From positions 673,403-737,402 of the forward strand of contig RQSC01000015.1 of NCBI GenBank assembly GCA_013416795.1: 64,000 bases of DNA, read 5' to 3'. The position numbers and the translations under genes were made by a program. The first letter of the stretch is position 1; every line of letters starts with the position of its first letter. Shown here piece after piece: positions 39,601 to 48,991 of the stretch. The notes beneath the pieces are model-generated. The model saw only the letters and a list, made by a program, of their open reading frames with translations, made no database searches and had not been told where the DNA came from. This DNA is from Prasinococcaceae sp. CCMP 1430. Taxonomy: Eukaryota > Prasinodermophyta > Palmophyllophyceae > Prasinococcales > Prasinococcaceae.

Positions 39601-41175
39601 GGGAGGTGCATCGGACGCCTCGCTGTCGCAATCGCCGCCGACACTGGAGAGCGCTGACTGGGATTGAACAAGGTCGGCCTGCGTCCCCTCGAGTACCACG
39701 AGGAAATCCGCGACTTCGGGCGTCACTACATGGCCATCGCACCACTTGCTTCCGATCTTGAGCATTTCTGCCCACTGTGTCCCCTCGATAGCCAACATCT
39801 CGTCTGGGTGCGCGTCCAGATACGCCTGCACAAGCTCTCCTGACGGGGCAGCCGCAAGTTTGGCCACCAGCGGCGCTCGCTGCTGCCGCTGCTGCGGCTG
39901 CGCCGAGTCGCCAGCGCTGATACCAGCCAGCCCCTCTTGTGACTTGAGCTGCTTCAGAAGCTGCGCATTTTTGGCCCTCCTGCCAGCGCCTGTTTTCACA
40001 ATCTGCTGCTGCTGCTGCTGCTTCTGGGAGCCGTCAACCTCGTCCTTGATCTTCGCCTCAATGCCAAAAGATGTCAGCAGCTCTTGCTCGAGATCCTGCC
40101 ACTTGCAAACCGCGGCCGTGGCTCGTTGAAGGTGGTCCAAGTTGTGGTGCAAAGTCGCATCAAGGCGTGAGCTCCTGGATTCCATTCCTGTCGCCGTGTG
40201 CAAGGCGCGGTGCACGGATATCCACAGGCGCTTCACCTCAGCCATGGACTGGAAAAAAACAACTTCGAGTCCGTGCTCCGGCGCGTGGCGAAGTTGAAGC
40301 CACTTGCTAGCGAGCTCCTCAGCGCTCTGGTCGGACAGGCGCGACTGAAGCGACTGGCCGGAAAAAAGCGCGTCGTGAAGTGCGTGTACGAGTGACTGCC
40401 CCTCGCTCCCACGGCTCTCTCCAGCCTTGGACCCCGTCTCCGCGTGCCTCAGCCGCGCGAGCTTCGACACCGCCGCAGCCTCGCGTTGCACCAGAGCGTC
40501 GTCAGAGCTTGCGGGCGCGATCCGATCGTCTCGCTCCTGGGCGTGGCGCTGCTGGGAGGGGTACTTCTCCGCCAGCGCCGCACCGAGTGGATCAAGTAGC
40601 GTGACCCACCGCTGGGCTTCGGCTGCAGCACCTCCGATATCCCCGAGCTCAATGAGAGCGCACTGCAGCAGGAACGATGTCTCGAGCGTTGCCGCGCCGG
40701 GCGGCGGGGGGTCCTCAAGTACCGCTCCCTCAGAGGACGCTCCCACGAGAGCGCGAAGGCTCACCACGCGATCCTTGCCCACCTTCCCGAAAAACGCGTC
40801 TGCCATCAGGGCTGTGTGCAAGCCCTCCTCGCCACCCCGCTTGCGCGCCGCGGCCAGGAGTTTCCTGCCCTGTTGACAAAGACGCAGTGCAAAGGGCACG
40901 GGGCACGCGCACACCACGTCAGAGGGCCGTGTGCTGCAGGGGCGCGGGGAGGTGAGCGACGGACACAGGGAGCGTACCTTGGAAGGCATGGACGTGCACA
41001 CTTTTGCGAGCTTCATGGCAGCGTCCATGCGCTCGGCGAACGACTGTGCACGCGCCGCTGGGCCTTCGCCTGTTGACGGCGCCGCGCCATGCATGCCGGC
41101 ATTGCCTCCGTGCTTGCCCTTTCCTCCGCGGGCCTTCCCACCGCCGCCGCCGGACGATCCCTTGCGCTGACCCAT
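36652..41175 (-). CDS. Large plant-type ubiquitin carboxyl-terminal hydrolase (USP fold, UCH-related)
   Basis: A deubiquitinase related to plant UCH-related proteins. Exons 41175-40978, 40869-37282, 37088-36897, 36786-36652 give 1370 residues; introns are 108, 193 and 110 bases with GTACGC, GTGCGT and GTGCGA donors. The start MGQRKGSSGG precedes a TPR-like region (LQCALIELGDIGGAAAEAQR). The middle has helices, a Gln tract and a Glu-rich coiled coil (RRAELEAEEKRMEEEVQAV). The catalytic domain starts about residue 1060: GLTNDAGEYNCFLNTVIQSL, with the Cys box spelled EYNCFLN as in plant relatives. HCEHC is a zinc-like pair. The last two exons supply the His box YYGQHWVAFV (about 1315) and the closing WVALDDANV. 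Cys, His and Asp are all present, so activity is likely. The first intron has a length divisible by three and no stops. Confidence 0.88.
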
Positions 41176-41360
41176 GGCGGCCCTCCCTCTACCGTGGCGC
41201 CCCCTGCAGTCCTCCGAGCGCACAGACGCGCGGAGGCCTCGCCACGCGTGCAAAAAAAAAACGGGCGGCGCAGCGCGCCGCCCGCGCCGTGCCGCCCCCA
41301 GCGTCGCACTCGCGCCCCGCCCCGCTTGCAGTCAATAAGATGGGTCCGTCGGGGGGGCGA

Positions 41361-41404
<44 letters not shown>

Positions 41405-41685
41405 GGGGGGGGGGGACCCGCCACCCCCACCCACCCACCCACCACCCACCTGTGCCGCGCGCGCGCGCAGTGTGCTGCTGCAAATGCCGCGCCGCAGCCG
41501 ATCAGCAAAGTGTGCTGTCGCGGAGTCTGATGAATACGGACAGCCGCAAACCGCCAGCCTGCCCGGGCGCGCCACAGCGTGTGCGTGGCGCGCTGTGGCG
41601 CTGCGCTGCAGCGACCTCGGCGCAGGCGGTCAGGCGCACGCACCACAAGGCGAGATCGGTGGCGTGCGGAGCTGAGCAGGGCAGC
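41176..41685. promoter_or_regulatory. Divergent promoter region USP/TPGS2
   Basis: A 510-base gap between divergent genes. It contains a 10-A run at 41252-41261 and the C/G homopolymer at 41351-41415. Open frames crossing it are not credible as genes. Confidence 0.45.
41351..41415. repeat. Homopolymer: G7, then C41, then G13
   Basis: Seven G (41351-41357), CGAT, 41 uninterrupted C (41362-41402), then 13 G (41403-41415). The C and G runs can pair as a hairpin, and each strand could form G-quadruplex or i-motif. Length in the source is uncertain because sequencing of such runs is error-prone. Confidence 0.95.
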
Positions 41686-42573
41686 ATGGCGCCAGAGCCG
41701 CACTTGGGCGCAGCTCCTGCGGGGGGCGGGGGCGCCACTGCAAACGCCGCGCAGTCGCCGCAGTCGTCGCTGCAGGCGCAGGAGATCACACAGGGCGTCC
41801 TCTCCTACCTCAAGTCGAAGCCTGGCGTGCGTGAAGTGCGCTTCTCGGAGCGCGCAGGTGCAGGCACCGCCGAGCTGCGGCTGTGGGAGCGCACGCACGC
41901 CCCATGCAAGCTGCCGGACGACCTCGAAGCTTTCCTGGCCATCTCCAATGGCATGCAGCTCACATGGGAGATGGAGTTCAGAGGAGAGGTGCGCCCGCTT
42001 GGGGCGATGGCAATTAATAGCCTCGAGGACATCAAACCGCTCCCGCTGGACACGTGGCCTGTGGACGACGACGGCAACGACGACGAGCTCCGCGCAGGCC
42101 CGACAGCGGCGCAATCTCCAGGCACGGACCGTGCCGCTCCTGTGCGTGCCTTTTGCCTCGACGCGGCATGCTCCGCCGGACGCGTGGCGCTCGTGTATGG
42201 GGCGGTAGCGCCCGTGGGTGTGGGTTCCGACGGCCGTCGCGCCGGCACTGGGCGAGCGAAACGCAAGGGATCCAACTCGCCCGCGAGCAGCAGCAGTGCG
42301 GGCAATGGCGCAGACGCGTGCCCCCAGGTGTGGTTCCAAGACTTGGGCTGCCAGTGGTCGTTTATCTCCGCGACCTTCAGCGACTACTTCCGACTCATGA
42401 TGATGCATCTCGGGCTACCGCACTGGCATTATGCCTTCACTGAGTTGGGCCTCGACCCCGTGGCGAAACAGTGGTTCAGGTACTTGACACCCGAGAGGCT
42501 GGCCATCATACAGGCGGAGCGAACCAAGAAGGAGAAGGCGAAGGTGAAGCGGAAGAAGCGGGCCGCCAGGTGA
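41686..42573 (+). CDS. TPGS2: Tubulin polyglutamylase complex subunit 2 (TPGS2), SMI1/KNR4 fold
   Basis: TPGS2 is a subunit of the TTLL1 complex that adds glutamate side chains to tubulin of axonemes and centrioles. Single exon, 295 residues, start MAPEPHLGAAPAGG. Strong family blocks: GVLSYLKSKPGVREVRF, LPDDLEAFLAISNGMQLTWE, RPLGAMAINSLEDIKPL, VWFQDLGCQWSFISATFSDY and FRLMMMHLGLPHWHYAF, then GLDPVAKQWFRYLTPERL. The tail is Lys-rich (KKEKAKVKRKKRAAR). A Ser/Gly/Asp-rich insert separates the two halves. A TGTAA motif follows the stop by 20 bases. Its presence suggests flagella or centrioles. Confidence 0.9.
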   Translation: MAPEPHLGAAPAGGGGATANAAQSPQSSLQAQEITQGVLSYLKSKPGVREVRFSERAGAGTAELRLWERTHAPCKLPDDLEAFLAISNGMQLTWEMEFRGEVRPLGAMAINSLEDIKPLPLDTWPVDDDGNDDELRAGPTAAQSPGTDRAAPVRAFCLDAACSAGRVALVYGAVAPVGVGSDGRRAGTGRAKRKGSNSPASSSSAGNGADACPQVWFQDLGCQWSFISATFSDYFRLMMMHLGLPHWHYAFTELGLDPVAKQWFRYLTPERLAIIQAERTKKEKAKVKRKKRAAR

Positions 42574-42593
42574 CAGCAAGAGACTCGCGGCAC

Positions 42594-42598
42594 TGTAA
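42594..42598 (+). terminator. TGTAA polyadenylation-like signal
   Basis: TGTAA 20 bases after the TPGS2 stop; position fits a short green-algal 3' UTR. Confidence 0.45.
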
Positions 42599-42781
42599 CA
42601 AATGTTGTATACTACCGATCTCCTTACAGAAATGGGGGTCGTTGGCGCGGGGCAGCGAAGCGGCGAGCCGAGCATCGGACAAGCTCGAGAGTGCGCGCCT
42701 TGCCGAGCACCGCCCGTGTGCGCGCCCGTCCAAGGTGGGCGGCTGCGTCGACGCCTCGGTCGGCGGCGCAAGCTCCATCCG

Positions 42782-42991
42782 TCAATTCGCCTTGTCGTAG
42801 GCCCGCTTGATCATCCGTCGCTGAGCCTGCGTAGGCCCTTGCTGCTTGTACAGGAAGAGCAGGTACACGCCCAGTAGCAGCAGGTGCCCACCGATGAGCA
42901 CTGCGACGAGAGCGTACCACTCGCCAAGGAGGTCCTTGGCGGACACGGACGACAGCTCGGTCGCCAGACTGCGCTCCATGTGGCGCGTCAT
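42782..42991 (-). CDS. Small single-pass membrane protein, unknown
   Basis: A 69-residue protein from ATG 42991 (MTRHMERSLATELSS). One clear transmembrane helix, WYALVAVLIGGHLLLLGVYL, is followed by a basic tail, YKQQGPTQAQRRMIKRAYDK, which predicts the C-terminus in the cytosol or matrix. The size and layout are like small integral membrane (SMIM) or respiratory accessory proteins. Its same-strand neighbour, 128 bases upstream, encodes COA3. No homolog was recognised. Confidence 0.6.
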   Translation of the reverse strand: MTRHMERSLATELSSVSAKDLLGEWYALVAVLIGGHLLLLGVYLLFLYKQQGPTQAQRRMIKRAYDKAN

Positions 42992-43119
42992 GGCCACCGC
43001 GCGCGTATGTCCGGACTAGCCGCGCTCCCTGCTGCGAGCTGTCGCGTAGCCCTCTCTTTGCGGTTCGCGGGGCGTGTGCGCTCCGCTCCACCGCCGCTTC
43101 CGTCTAGCTTCTCCTGCGC

Positions 43120-43323
43120 TTACTGCTCCTTGGCGCTGCTCTTCTTGGCGAGGTCGTCGAGGTCCGTGCTCTTCACCGCGTGCATCGTATAGTAGTACAC
43201 CCCTCCAACGAAGCCGAGAAGCGCGAGCGACGTCACGGCGTTGCGCGAGCGCGTCGCCGCCGACACGGGCGCGCGGCGCGCCGCCTCGAGCGAGGCCTTG
43301 AGCGCCTCTGCGTCGGCTGCCAT
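43120..43323 (-). CDS. COA3: COA3/CCDC56-like cytochrome c oxidase assembly factor
   Basis: COA3 is an inner-membrane protein that stabilises newly made COX1 and couples its synthesis to assembly. The frame from ATG 43323 encodes 67 residues, MAADAEALKASLEAARR onward. It has the family core SRNAVTSLALLGFVGGVYYY, in which a basic RxRN stretch leads straight into the single transmembrane helix, followed by TMHAVKSTDLDDLAKK, like the Ser/Asp-Leu tail after the helix in known COA3. It is shorter than the animal protein, as is usual for fungal and algal forms. The match is short but the pattern is specific. Confidence 0.72.
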   Translation of the reverse strand: MAADAEALKASLEAARRAPVSAATRSRNAVTSLALLGFVGGVYYYTMHAVKSTDLDDLAKKSSAKEQ

Positions 43324-43976
43324 GCAACGGCGCGCGCGCGGTGCACGCGGGCGCACAGGCGCTCGCGCTAGGGGTGTGGGTGGGTGGGGGGGAGGCGCGG
43401 CGGCCGGCGCAGCCGCGGTCCGCGGGGCGCGCGCGCCTGCGCTGGCGTGTGCGGGGGGGGGAAAGTCTGACGGCGAAGGCGCGGCTCGTGCTCTCTCCCT
43501 CGCACGCGCCCTGTGGCGCGCCCGCGCCGGACGCCCCACGCCCGCCCTGCTCCTGCTCCTGCGTCCGACGAAATTCGGCGCGGTGCCGACTCCCAACGGC
43601 CGGAAAAGAGGAGCGCTCGCGGCCGCGCACGCGTAAAAAACGGCCGGTGCGCGCCACGTGCGCGCGCAATTCCGCCAAAAGGCGCAAACGCGGGCGACGT
43701 CCAGCTGGCCGCCGCCAGCCGCCGCCAGCGCGCGAGCAGCGGGCTACGGAGAAATAGGGTTTACAATCGATATCATTGTACGTCTTTTATGTTGGGGTGT
43801 GTGTTTGGGTTTGATTAAAACCGTAAACTTTGTGGGCGTTTGCCGTTGCCGGAGGAGGCGGCGCAAGCGCACGCGGCGGCGGCGGCGGCTGCGCGCCACA
43901 GCGGCGCCCCGGGCTCGCGGAGGGAGTCCGGCGGCGCGCGGCACACGGCGTGCGTTCACGCGCGGCGGCGGCGGCC
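43324..43976. promoter_or_regulatory. Divergent promoter region COA3/PRMT10
   Basis: A 653-base divergent gap. It contains TAGGGTTTA at 43755-43763 within a locally AT-richer stretch (43740-43835). Frames in it look non-coding. Confidence 0.45.
43755..43763 (-). promoter_or_regulatory. Telo-box-like motif between COA3 and PRMT10
   Basis: TAGGGTTTA (TAAACCCTA on the other strand), about 215 bases before the PRMT10 start. Confidence 0.35.
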
Positions 43977-45369
43977 ATGGCGTCTGACGGGGCTGCGCCC
44001 AACGCGGGCAAGCCATCCGAGGGCGACTTCCACTCCTACTTCTGCACCTATGAGTTCATCTATCACCAGAAGCAGATGATGTGCGTGCGCGCCGGCGAGC
44101 GCGCCAGGAGGCGTGCCGTGCCTCGCACACCGGCTGGGAGGGGCCACCACGCGCACGGCGCCCGAGAGGTGATGCGTCATGCGAGACGCTGACCTGCTGC
44201 GCGCCTACGCTCGCGCACTGCGCCATGTGCCACGGGCGCCTTCACCAAATGGCGCGTGCACGCACGCCATCGCCCCCCATCCACCCCAACCCACCCACCC
44301 TGCTCTTTCGCACCATCACGCATGCCAACCCGCCGGCTGCCCTGCCGCGCCCTGCAGTGAGGACCAAGTTCGCACCGGCGCGTACCACGCGGCCATCATG
44401 CGCAACAAGCACCTGTTCAAGGACAAGGTGGTGCTGGACATTGGTGCGGGGACAGGCATCCTGTCCATTTTTGCCGCCAAGGCGGGCGCGCGCAAGGTGT
44501 ACGCGGTGGAGGCCACCGCGATGGCTGAGCGCGCCAAGCTGATCATCGCTGCCAACGGGCTGGACGGACAAATCGAGGTGGTGCGCACCATGGTCGAGCA
44601 GCTCGAGCTCGAGGAGAAAGCCGACGTGATTATCTCGGAGTGGATGGGCTACATGCTGCTGCGCGAGGCCATGCTCGACAGCGTGGTCAAGGGCCGTGAC
44701 AAGTGGCTCAAGGAGGGCGGCGTCATGTTCCCCTCGCACGCCAATGTCTACCTCGCGCCCATCCGCTGGGGCACCCACGAGCGCCAGAGCGACCAGCACG
44801 ACGACGCTATCGAAGACTGGTACGGCTTTGTCGATGAGACCAAGGCGCTGTACGACCTGGACCTCAACTGCCTCAATGAGCAATTTGAGGAAGAGACCAA
44901 GGAGTACTTCCTGCAGACCAGCCACTGGTGCGAGCTCGAGAAGCACCACATGGTGGGGCCGGCCACCAAGATCAACTCGCTCGACCTGCGCTCGTGCTCC
45001 GTCGACGACATCCAGGAGCTTCGCAGCGAGTTTGAGCTCAGTGTGACCGCTCCGGGCACCGACCACATCCAGGGCATGGTCGGCTGGTTCGACGTTGACT
45101 TCGACGGCTCGGACCAGAACCCCGTCGAGGAGAAGATCACGCTCACCACGGGGCCCGGCCCGCGCGCCGAGCAGACGCACTGGGGCCAGATGGCCTTCCT
45201 GCTGCATCCGCCGCTGCCGGTGAGCAGCGGGGGCAAGATCAAGGGCTCTGCGCGCATCTACAAGCGCGGCGACAACATGCGGCTGCTGGGCATGGACAGC
45301 AGCCTCAAGGTCGAGAAGCCCGATGGGTCGGCCGGCGAGGCGCGCAAGGTCAAGTGGAACGTCGATTAG
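43977..45369 (+). CDS. PRMT10: Protein arginine methyltransferase PRMT10-like
   Basis: A type I arginine methyltransferase, making asymmetric dimethylarginine on histones and other proteins; the plant-specific PRMT10 class fits best. Exons 43977-44080 and 44358-45369 give 371 residues. The 277-base intron (GTGCGT...CTGCAG) joins QKQM and EDQVRTGAYHAAI in frame, rebuilding the dimer-arm/helix typical of PRMT10 (YFCTYEFIYHQKQM). SAM site VLDIGAGTGILSIFAAKAGA (about 61), post-I VYAVEAT, double-E loop ISEWMGYMLLREAM with both glutamates, and THW loop QTHWGQMAFLL are intact. GTDHIQGMVGWFDVDF is also PRMT10-like. The start context is GCCATGG. Confidence 0.92.
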
Positions 45370-45772
45370 GCCCTTCGCCCGGAGGGGCACGCGCGCGCCG
45401 AGCAGCCGCCGCGCGCGTCGCCTGCCACTGTACCGCGTACTAAGACCTGCATCCCACAGCGAGCTTGCTGTGGAATCCACCCACAGACGTCACGCCGCCG
45501 GGTCGCCGAGTAGCGCTGGTGTGGAACCGCGCTCTGAGCACGCCAGCACCGCCGAAAATGACAGCGCTTCTTTCTTGCGGCGTTTCGGAGCGCGTTGCGG
45601 GCGCGCCAGCCGCGGGCGCGCCACACGGAGCAGGGCGCGCGCAGGGCTGGCCGACGGCAGCGAGGACATCGGGAGCCCCTCTCGCGTGCTTGGGGCACCA
45701 CGCTGTGTGTACTTTGGTCTCGTCCGCGCGAGGCCACGACGCCGGTCTGCCCACGAACGCCGTGCGAGAAAG
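45370..45772. other. Intergenic spacer
   Basis: A 403-base gap between two plus-strand genes: PRMT10 3' UTR and the promoter of the next small gene. Nothing else was recognised. Confidence 0.35.
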
Positions 45773-46024
45773 ATGCTCCGCCGCGCACTGCTCCGAGTCG
45801 CGCGTGCGCCGCCACGCGGCGCACGTGGTGCCACGGCGGCAGCCGAAGGCGGCGCGCCCCAGGGAGACGAGCCCAGCAACGACATGATATGGGTTGGCGG
45901 CGTCGCTGTGACGCTCGCAGGAGTCATGTTGTACTCGCAGTATGGCGGGGAATCAGTCTCGGCGCTGAAAGAGCCGGCCAAGAGCAAAGTGGACGCCGTC
46001 GCGGACGCCGCCAAGAAGAAGTGA
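45773..46024 (+). CDS. Small mitochondrial-type single-TM protein, unknown
   Basis: An 83-residue protein, MLRRALLRVARAPPRGARG, whose Arg/Leu/Ala N-terminus with no acidic residues is a classic mitochondrial presequence. A linker EGGAPQGDEPSNDM is followed by one membrane helix, IWVGGVAVTLAGVMLYSQY, and a Lys/Ala-rich tail (KEPAKSKVDAVADAAKKK). The plan fits an accessory subunit or assembly factor of the inner membrane. No family was recognised. Upstream frame is open to 45323, but the presequence supports the ATG at 45773. Confidence 0.55.
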   Translation: MLRRALLRVARAPPRGARGATAAAEGGAPQGDEPSNDMIWVGGVAVTLAGVMLYSQYGGESVSALKEPAKSKVDAVADAAKKK

Positions 46025-46573
46025 TGCGCGCGGATTGAGGGCTTGGAAGAGGGAATCGAGGCGACCATGCACGGCCTCGCAGCTTCGCTCGAAGCTGACT
46101 ACTGTAGAGATGACCACACGGGCCTTCTCATGAGCTGCCCGACTACGCGTTCGGCGCCGTGGAGAGATCGAACGGACAGAACGAGGAAGCGCGCGACAAT
46201 TGTAAGATGCTGTCGTGCCCCGCATCGTGGCTGCCTTGCTGCTGCTGGCCAGCAGCGTGCTCGGCAAGATGTGTGCACGCACGTGCGTGTGTGAGTGGAG
46301 TGAGGAAGGACGAGCACTTGCGCAGCCATCAATGTCGAAGAGCACGGCACGGTGCCCGCACGCAAATTCTGTCACTCATTTTTTCCGTCACTGCTTCTGA
46401 AATCAGCACGAACTCTATTGAGCCGCCGAAACCGAAGCGGAGCGAAGGGAAAGTTCAGGCACCTGGGCAGGCACGCGCGAGAGCATGGAGCGATGTCGCA
46501 GCCGCCCGCGCGGCAGCTAAAGTGAGAGCGCGGCGTCTTTAGGATGCAGCCGGTTGAAGAGCGTAGCGGCGAC
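46025..46573. other. Convergent intergenic spacer
   Basis: A 549-base stretch between convergent genes. A TGTAA at 46201-46205 could serve the upstream plus-strand gene. No coding sequence was recognised. Confidence 0.35.
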
Positions 46574-46927
46574 TCACTTGCCCGCACGCTTGGCGCCCTT
46601 TGTTGCCCCCTTGGACTTGCGGTGCTTCTTGTACGCGTCGAGGACCGCTTCGAAATCCTTCTCCTCGACTTCGTCGCTGCCACGACTCTTGGCTTCGGCG
46701 CACGCAGCCGTGTAGAATGCCTCGAGGGCGGGGCCCAAGCTGCGCTCCAGCTCCGCCACCGCCGAGGGGGACAGGGGGAGGCTCGCCGCCTTGGCGCACT
46801 CGACTGCGATCCCATGCACCATGTCCTCCACCGCCTCAGGCGTCTGCGCCGACCCGCCGGGGACGAAGCGCCGCGGCGGCGCCGTCGCGCGCGCACTGCG
46901 CCGTGCTGCGGCCACCGACGCCACCAT
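46574..46927 (-). CDS. Small histone-fold-like protein
   Basis: A 117-residue protein from ATG 46927 (MVASVAAARRSARATAPP). A basic tail of about 25 residues precedes three helices with histone-fold spacing. Helix 1 is TPEAVEDMVHGIAVECAKAA. The long helix 2 is LSPSAVAELERSLGPALEAF, running on to YTAACAEAKSRG. Then come SDEVEEKDFEAVLDAYKK as loop 2 and helix 3, and a Lys-rich end (HRKSKGATKGAKRAGK). The pattern of a long amphipathic helix, small-residue turn, and E-x-D-F-x-x-V/A-L is that of CENP-W/CENP-S, NF-Y or TAF-type folds. Which of these it is cannot be told; it would bind DNA as a heterodimer. Confidence 0.5.
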   Translation of the reverse strand: MVASVAAARRSARATAPPRRFVPGGSAQTPEAVEDMVHGIAVECAKAASLPLSPSAVAELERSLGPALEAFYTAACAEAKSRGSDEVEEKDFEAVLDAYKKHRKSKGATKGAKRAGK

Positions 46928-47515
46928 TGCGGGACCCCGCGGGTGCTGGCGGGGTCGCGCCCACGACGGACGCGCTGTGGCCACGCCCGCCGCGCGCCTC
47001 CGCGCCGCCGCCGCCGCCGCAGAGCTTGAAAACGCGCTTCCCGCCCTTTTCCGGGTTGGAATCGCTCATTTGAGGGCAGCTCGCGCGTCGGAGAGGGTCT
47101 GCAAACACATCGGTCATGTCATGACCGGTCACCGGTATTGACAATGCGCGTCATCATTGCTATGGCGTGATGAAGATGCAGGGCATGAATGTTCGGGTGA
47201 GGTTTGAGGTTAGGGATAGGGTTCTAGTATTTGGTCAAAGTGCACGCGACGCGCGACCTGGGAGGCTCAGACGGACTGTACGAGCTGCGCCGTTACGATT
47301 TCCGGCAGCTTCCGGGCAGACAGTTGGCACAGTTGGCGGCGCGCGCGCCACGGCGCTCCCCCGGGAGCGCGGGGCGCGGAGGCCGCAGGCACACGGCGCG
47401 GCGCTGAGCGTGCGCGCGCCTGCGGCAACTCTTGCTCCGCACCCGTCGCCACGCGCGCGCGACTCGTGCGCGTCCTCGCGCGTGCCCTCGCCAGCTGCCG
47501 CGCCGGACGCACGGG
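46928..47515. promoter_or_regulatory. Divergent promoter region, histone-fold gene/U-box gene
   Basis: A 588-base divergent gap. It holds TAGGGATAGGGTT at 47211-47223 (telo-box-like) in a locally AT-richer stretch (47130-47240). Confidence 0.4.
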
Positions 47516-48811
47516 ATGTGGCGCGCGGTCCGCGGCACCGTGGAGCGGATCACGAACAGCGGGGAGGGCGGCCAAGTGGTGGGCGAAGAGCTGGAGGGCG
47601 AAGAGCATGCTGCCTGCGTAGCGTTCATCACCGCCGCGGAGGTGGAGTCGCCCGAGGCATTTCCGAGCGCCGGGCCCGCCCGGATCATCTGGTCGTCGAC
47701 GCATCAGCGCGAGGGAGAGTTCGGATGGCGCATGGTAGATGGCCGCCGGGCGTGCGCGGATCGCGCGCCGGCGCGTCCGCCGGTGATCGGAGAGCGATGC
47801 GTGGCGCCGTATGGAACGGAATTGAGACCTTACCTGTGGGACGCCGTCGTGAGGTCATACGATCCCGAGACTGCCAACGTCGACCTTGACTTCGACGATG
47901 GCGACTCATGCAGCGCAGCATGGGACGCGTGCCGTCTACCCCCGCTTGCAGATCCGCGCGGGCCGCCACAGGACGGGGAGAGCGTGATCGCGCCCATCTG
48001 CCGGTACTCGCACAACGACCGTACTGGCTTCGTGCGATACATGCGGGGAACGCTGCTCGGTCGCCCCGCCCGCTCGGAATACGACCAGCTGCTTTCTCGC
48101 ACGGAGGAGGTGGAGGCGCTGCGGAGCCTCTTCATTCGCCGCGCAATGGAGCACCACCCTTACGAGCCTTGGTTGAGGGAAGCGAGCGCGTGGTTGGATG
48201 AGGAACGTGGTCACGCACGAGACGAGGACGAGGAGGGGCACGAGCCGCCCCAGAGCTCGCGTTCCGGCCCTGGCCCTATTTCCGACGAGCTGTACTCGCG
48301 CGCACGCGCGCTACTCGAGACACACTTCCCAGCGCACCTTTGCTGCCCGATCTCGATGGCCCCAATGCGCGAGCCTGTGGTCGCCGCCGACGGGCACACG
48401 TACGACAGGACCAACATAGCGCGCTGGCAGCGCGCAAATCAAGGCGAGCGGGTGCGTTCGCCAGTGACGAACGAGGTGTTGGCCTCGAACGAGCTCTTTC
48501 CGAACAACATGGCGCGTTCGGCCATTCACCAGGCCCTTGAGGCACTCGTGCTGGTGGGACGCGACGAAGACGAGGCATCGTCGCCTGTTGGATCCGGGCG
48601 GCCGCCTTCACAGCCGGTGCGCTTCGAGGATGCATCGGTACAGACCGTCGAGGCAGCGCCGGCTGCACGCCGCGAACCGCGCCTCGCGCGCCAGGCGTCA
48701 GTGCCCCTACAGGCCAAGCTGCCGCCGCAGTATTCAGCACCTGCTGACGTCTTCGCCGCCAGCGCCGTCAAAACGGAGGGCCCTTCGCCGGGAATGGTGC
48801 AGGTCTCTTAG
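47516..48811 (+). CDS. U-box E3 ubiquitin ligase with Tudor-like N-terminal region
   Basis: A 431-residue protein from ATG 47516 (MWRAVRGTVERITNSGEGG). The middle third has PYGTELRPYLWDAVVRSYDP then VDLDFDDGD, a strand pattern like Tudor/SGF29-type barrels (weak). The U-box begins about residue 262: CCPISMAPMREPVVAADGHT, then YDRTNIARW and the S-P-x-T-N-E segment (SPVTNEVLASNELFPN). These are the hydrophobic and charged positions that replace zinc ligands in U-boxes and recruit E2 enzymes. The tail is Ser/Pro-rich and probably disordered. The frame is open to 47432, so a longer start is possible. Confidence 0.8.
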   Translation: MWRAVRGTVERITNSGEGGQVVGEELEGEEHAACVAFITAAEVESPEAFPSAGPARIIWSSTHQREGEFGWRMVDGRRACADRAPARPPVIGERCVAPYGTELRPYLWDAVVRSYDPETANVDLDFDDGDSCSAAWDACRLPPLADPRGPPQDGESVIAPICRYSHNDRTGFVRYMRGTLLGRPARSEYDQLLSRTEEVEALRSLFIRRAMEHHPYEPWLREASAWLDEERGHARDEDEEGHEPPQSSRSGPGPISDELYSRARALLETHFPAHLCCPISMAPMREPVVAADGHTYDRTNIARWQRANQGERVRSPVTNEVLASNELFPNNMARSAIHQALEALVLVGRDEDEASSPVGSGRPPSQPVRFEDASVQTVEAAPAARREPRLARQASVPLQAKLPPQYSAPADVFAASAVKTEGPSPGMVQVS

Positions 48812-48991
48812 TCCTTTCACATTAGTGCGAACGTCGCGCAGCAGCGTAGAGTAGACTAGTACTATGGGTGCATAAAGGTGCACAGCGGCCGCTGTGCGGA
48901 TCAGTTCTCTTACTTGTGCGTGCGCTGGGCGGGAACAATGTCAAATACGGACGGACTGACGAATGCGATCTCCGTCGGCGCTGCGCGCGCC

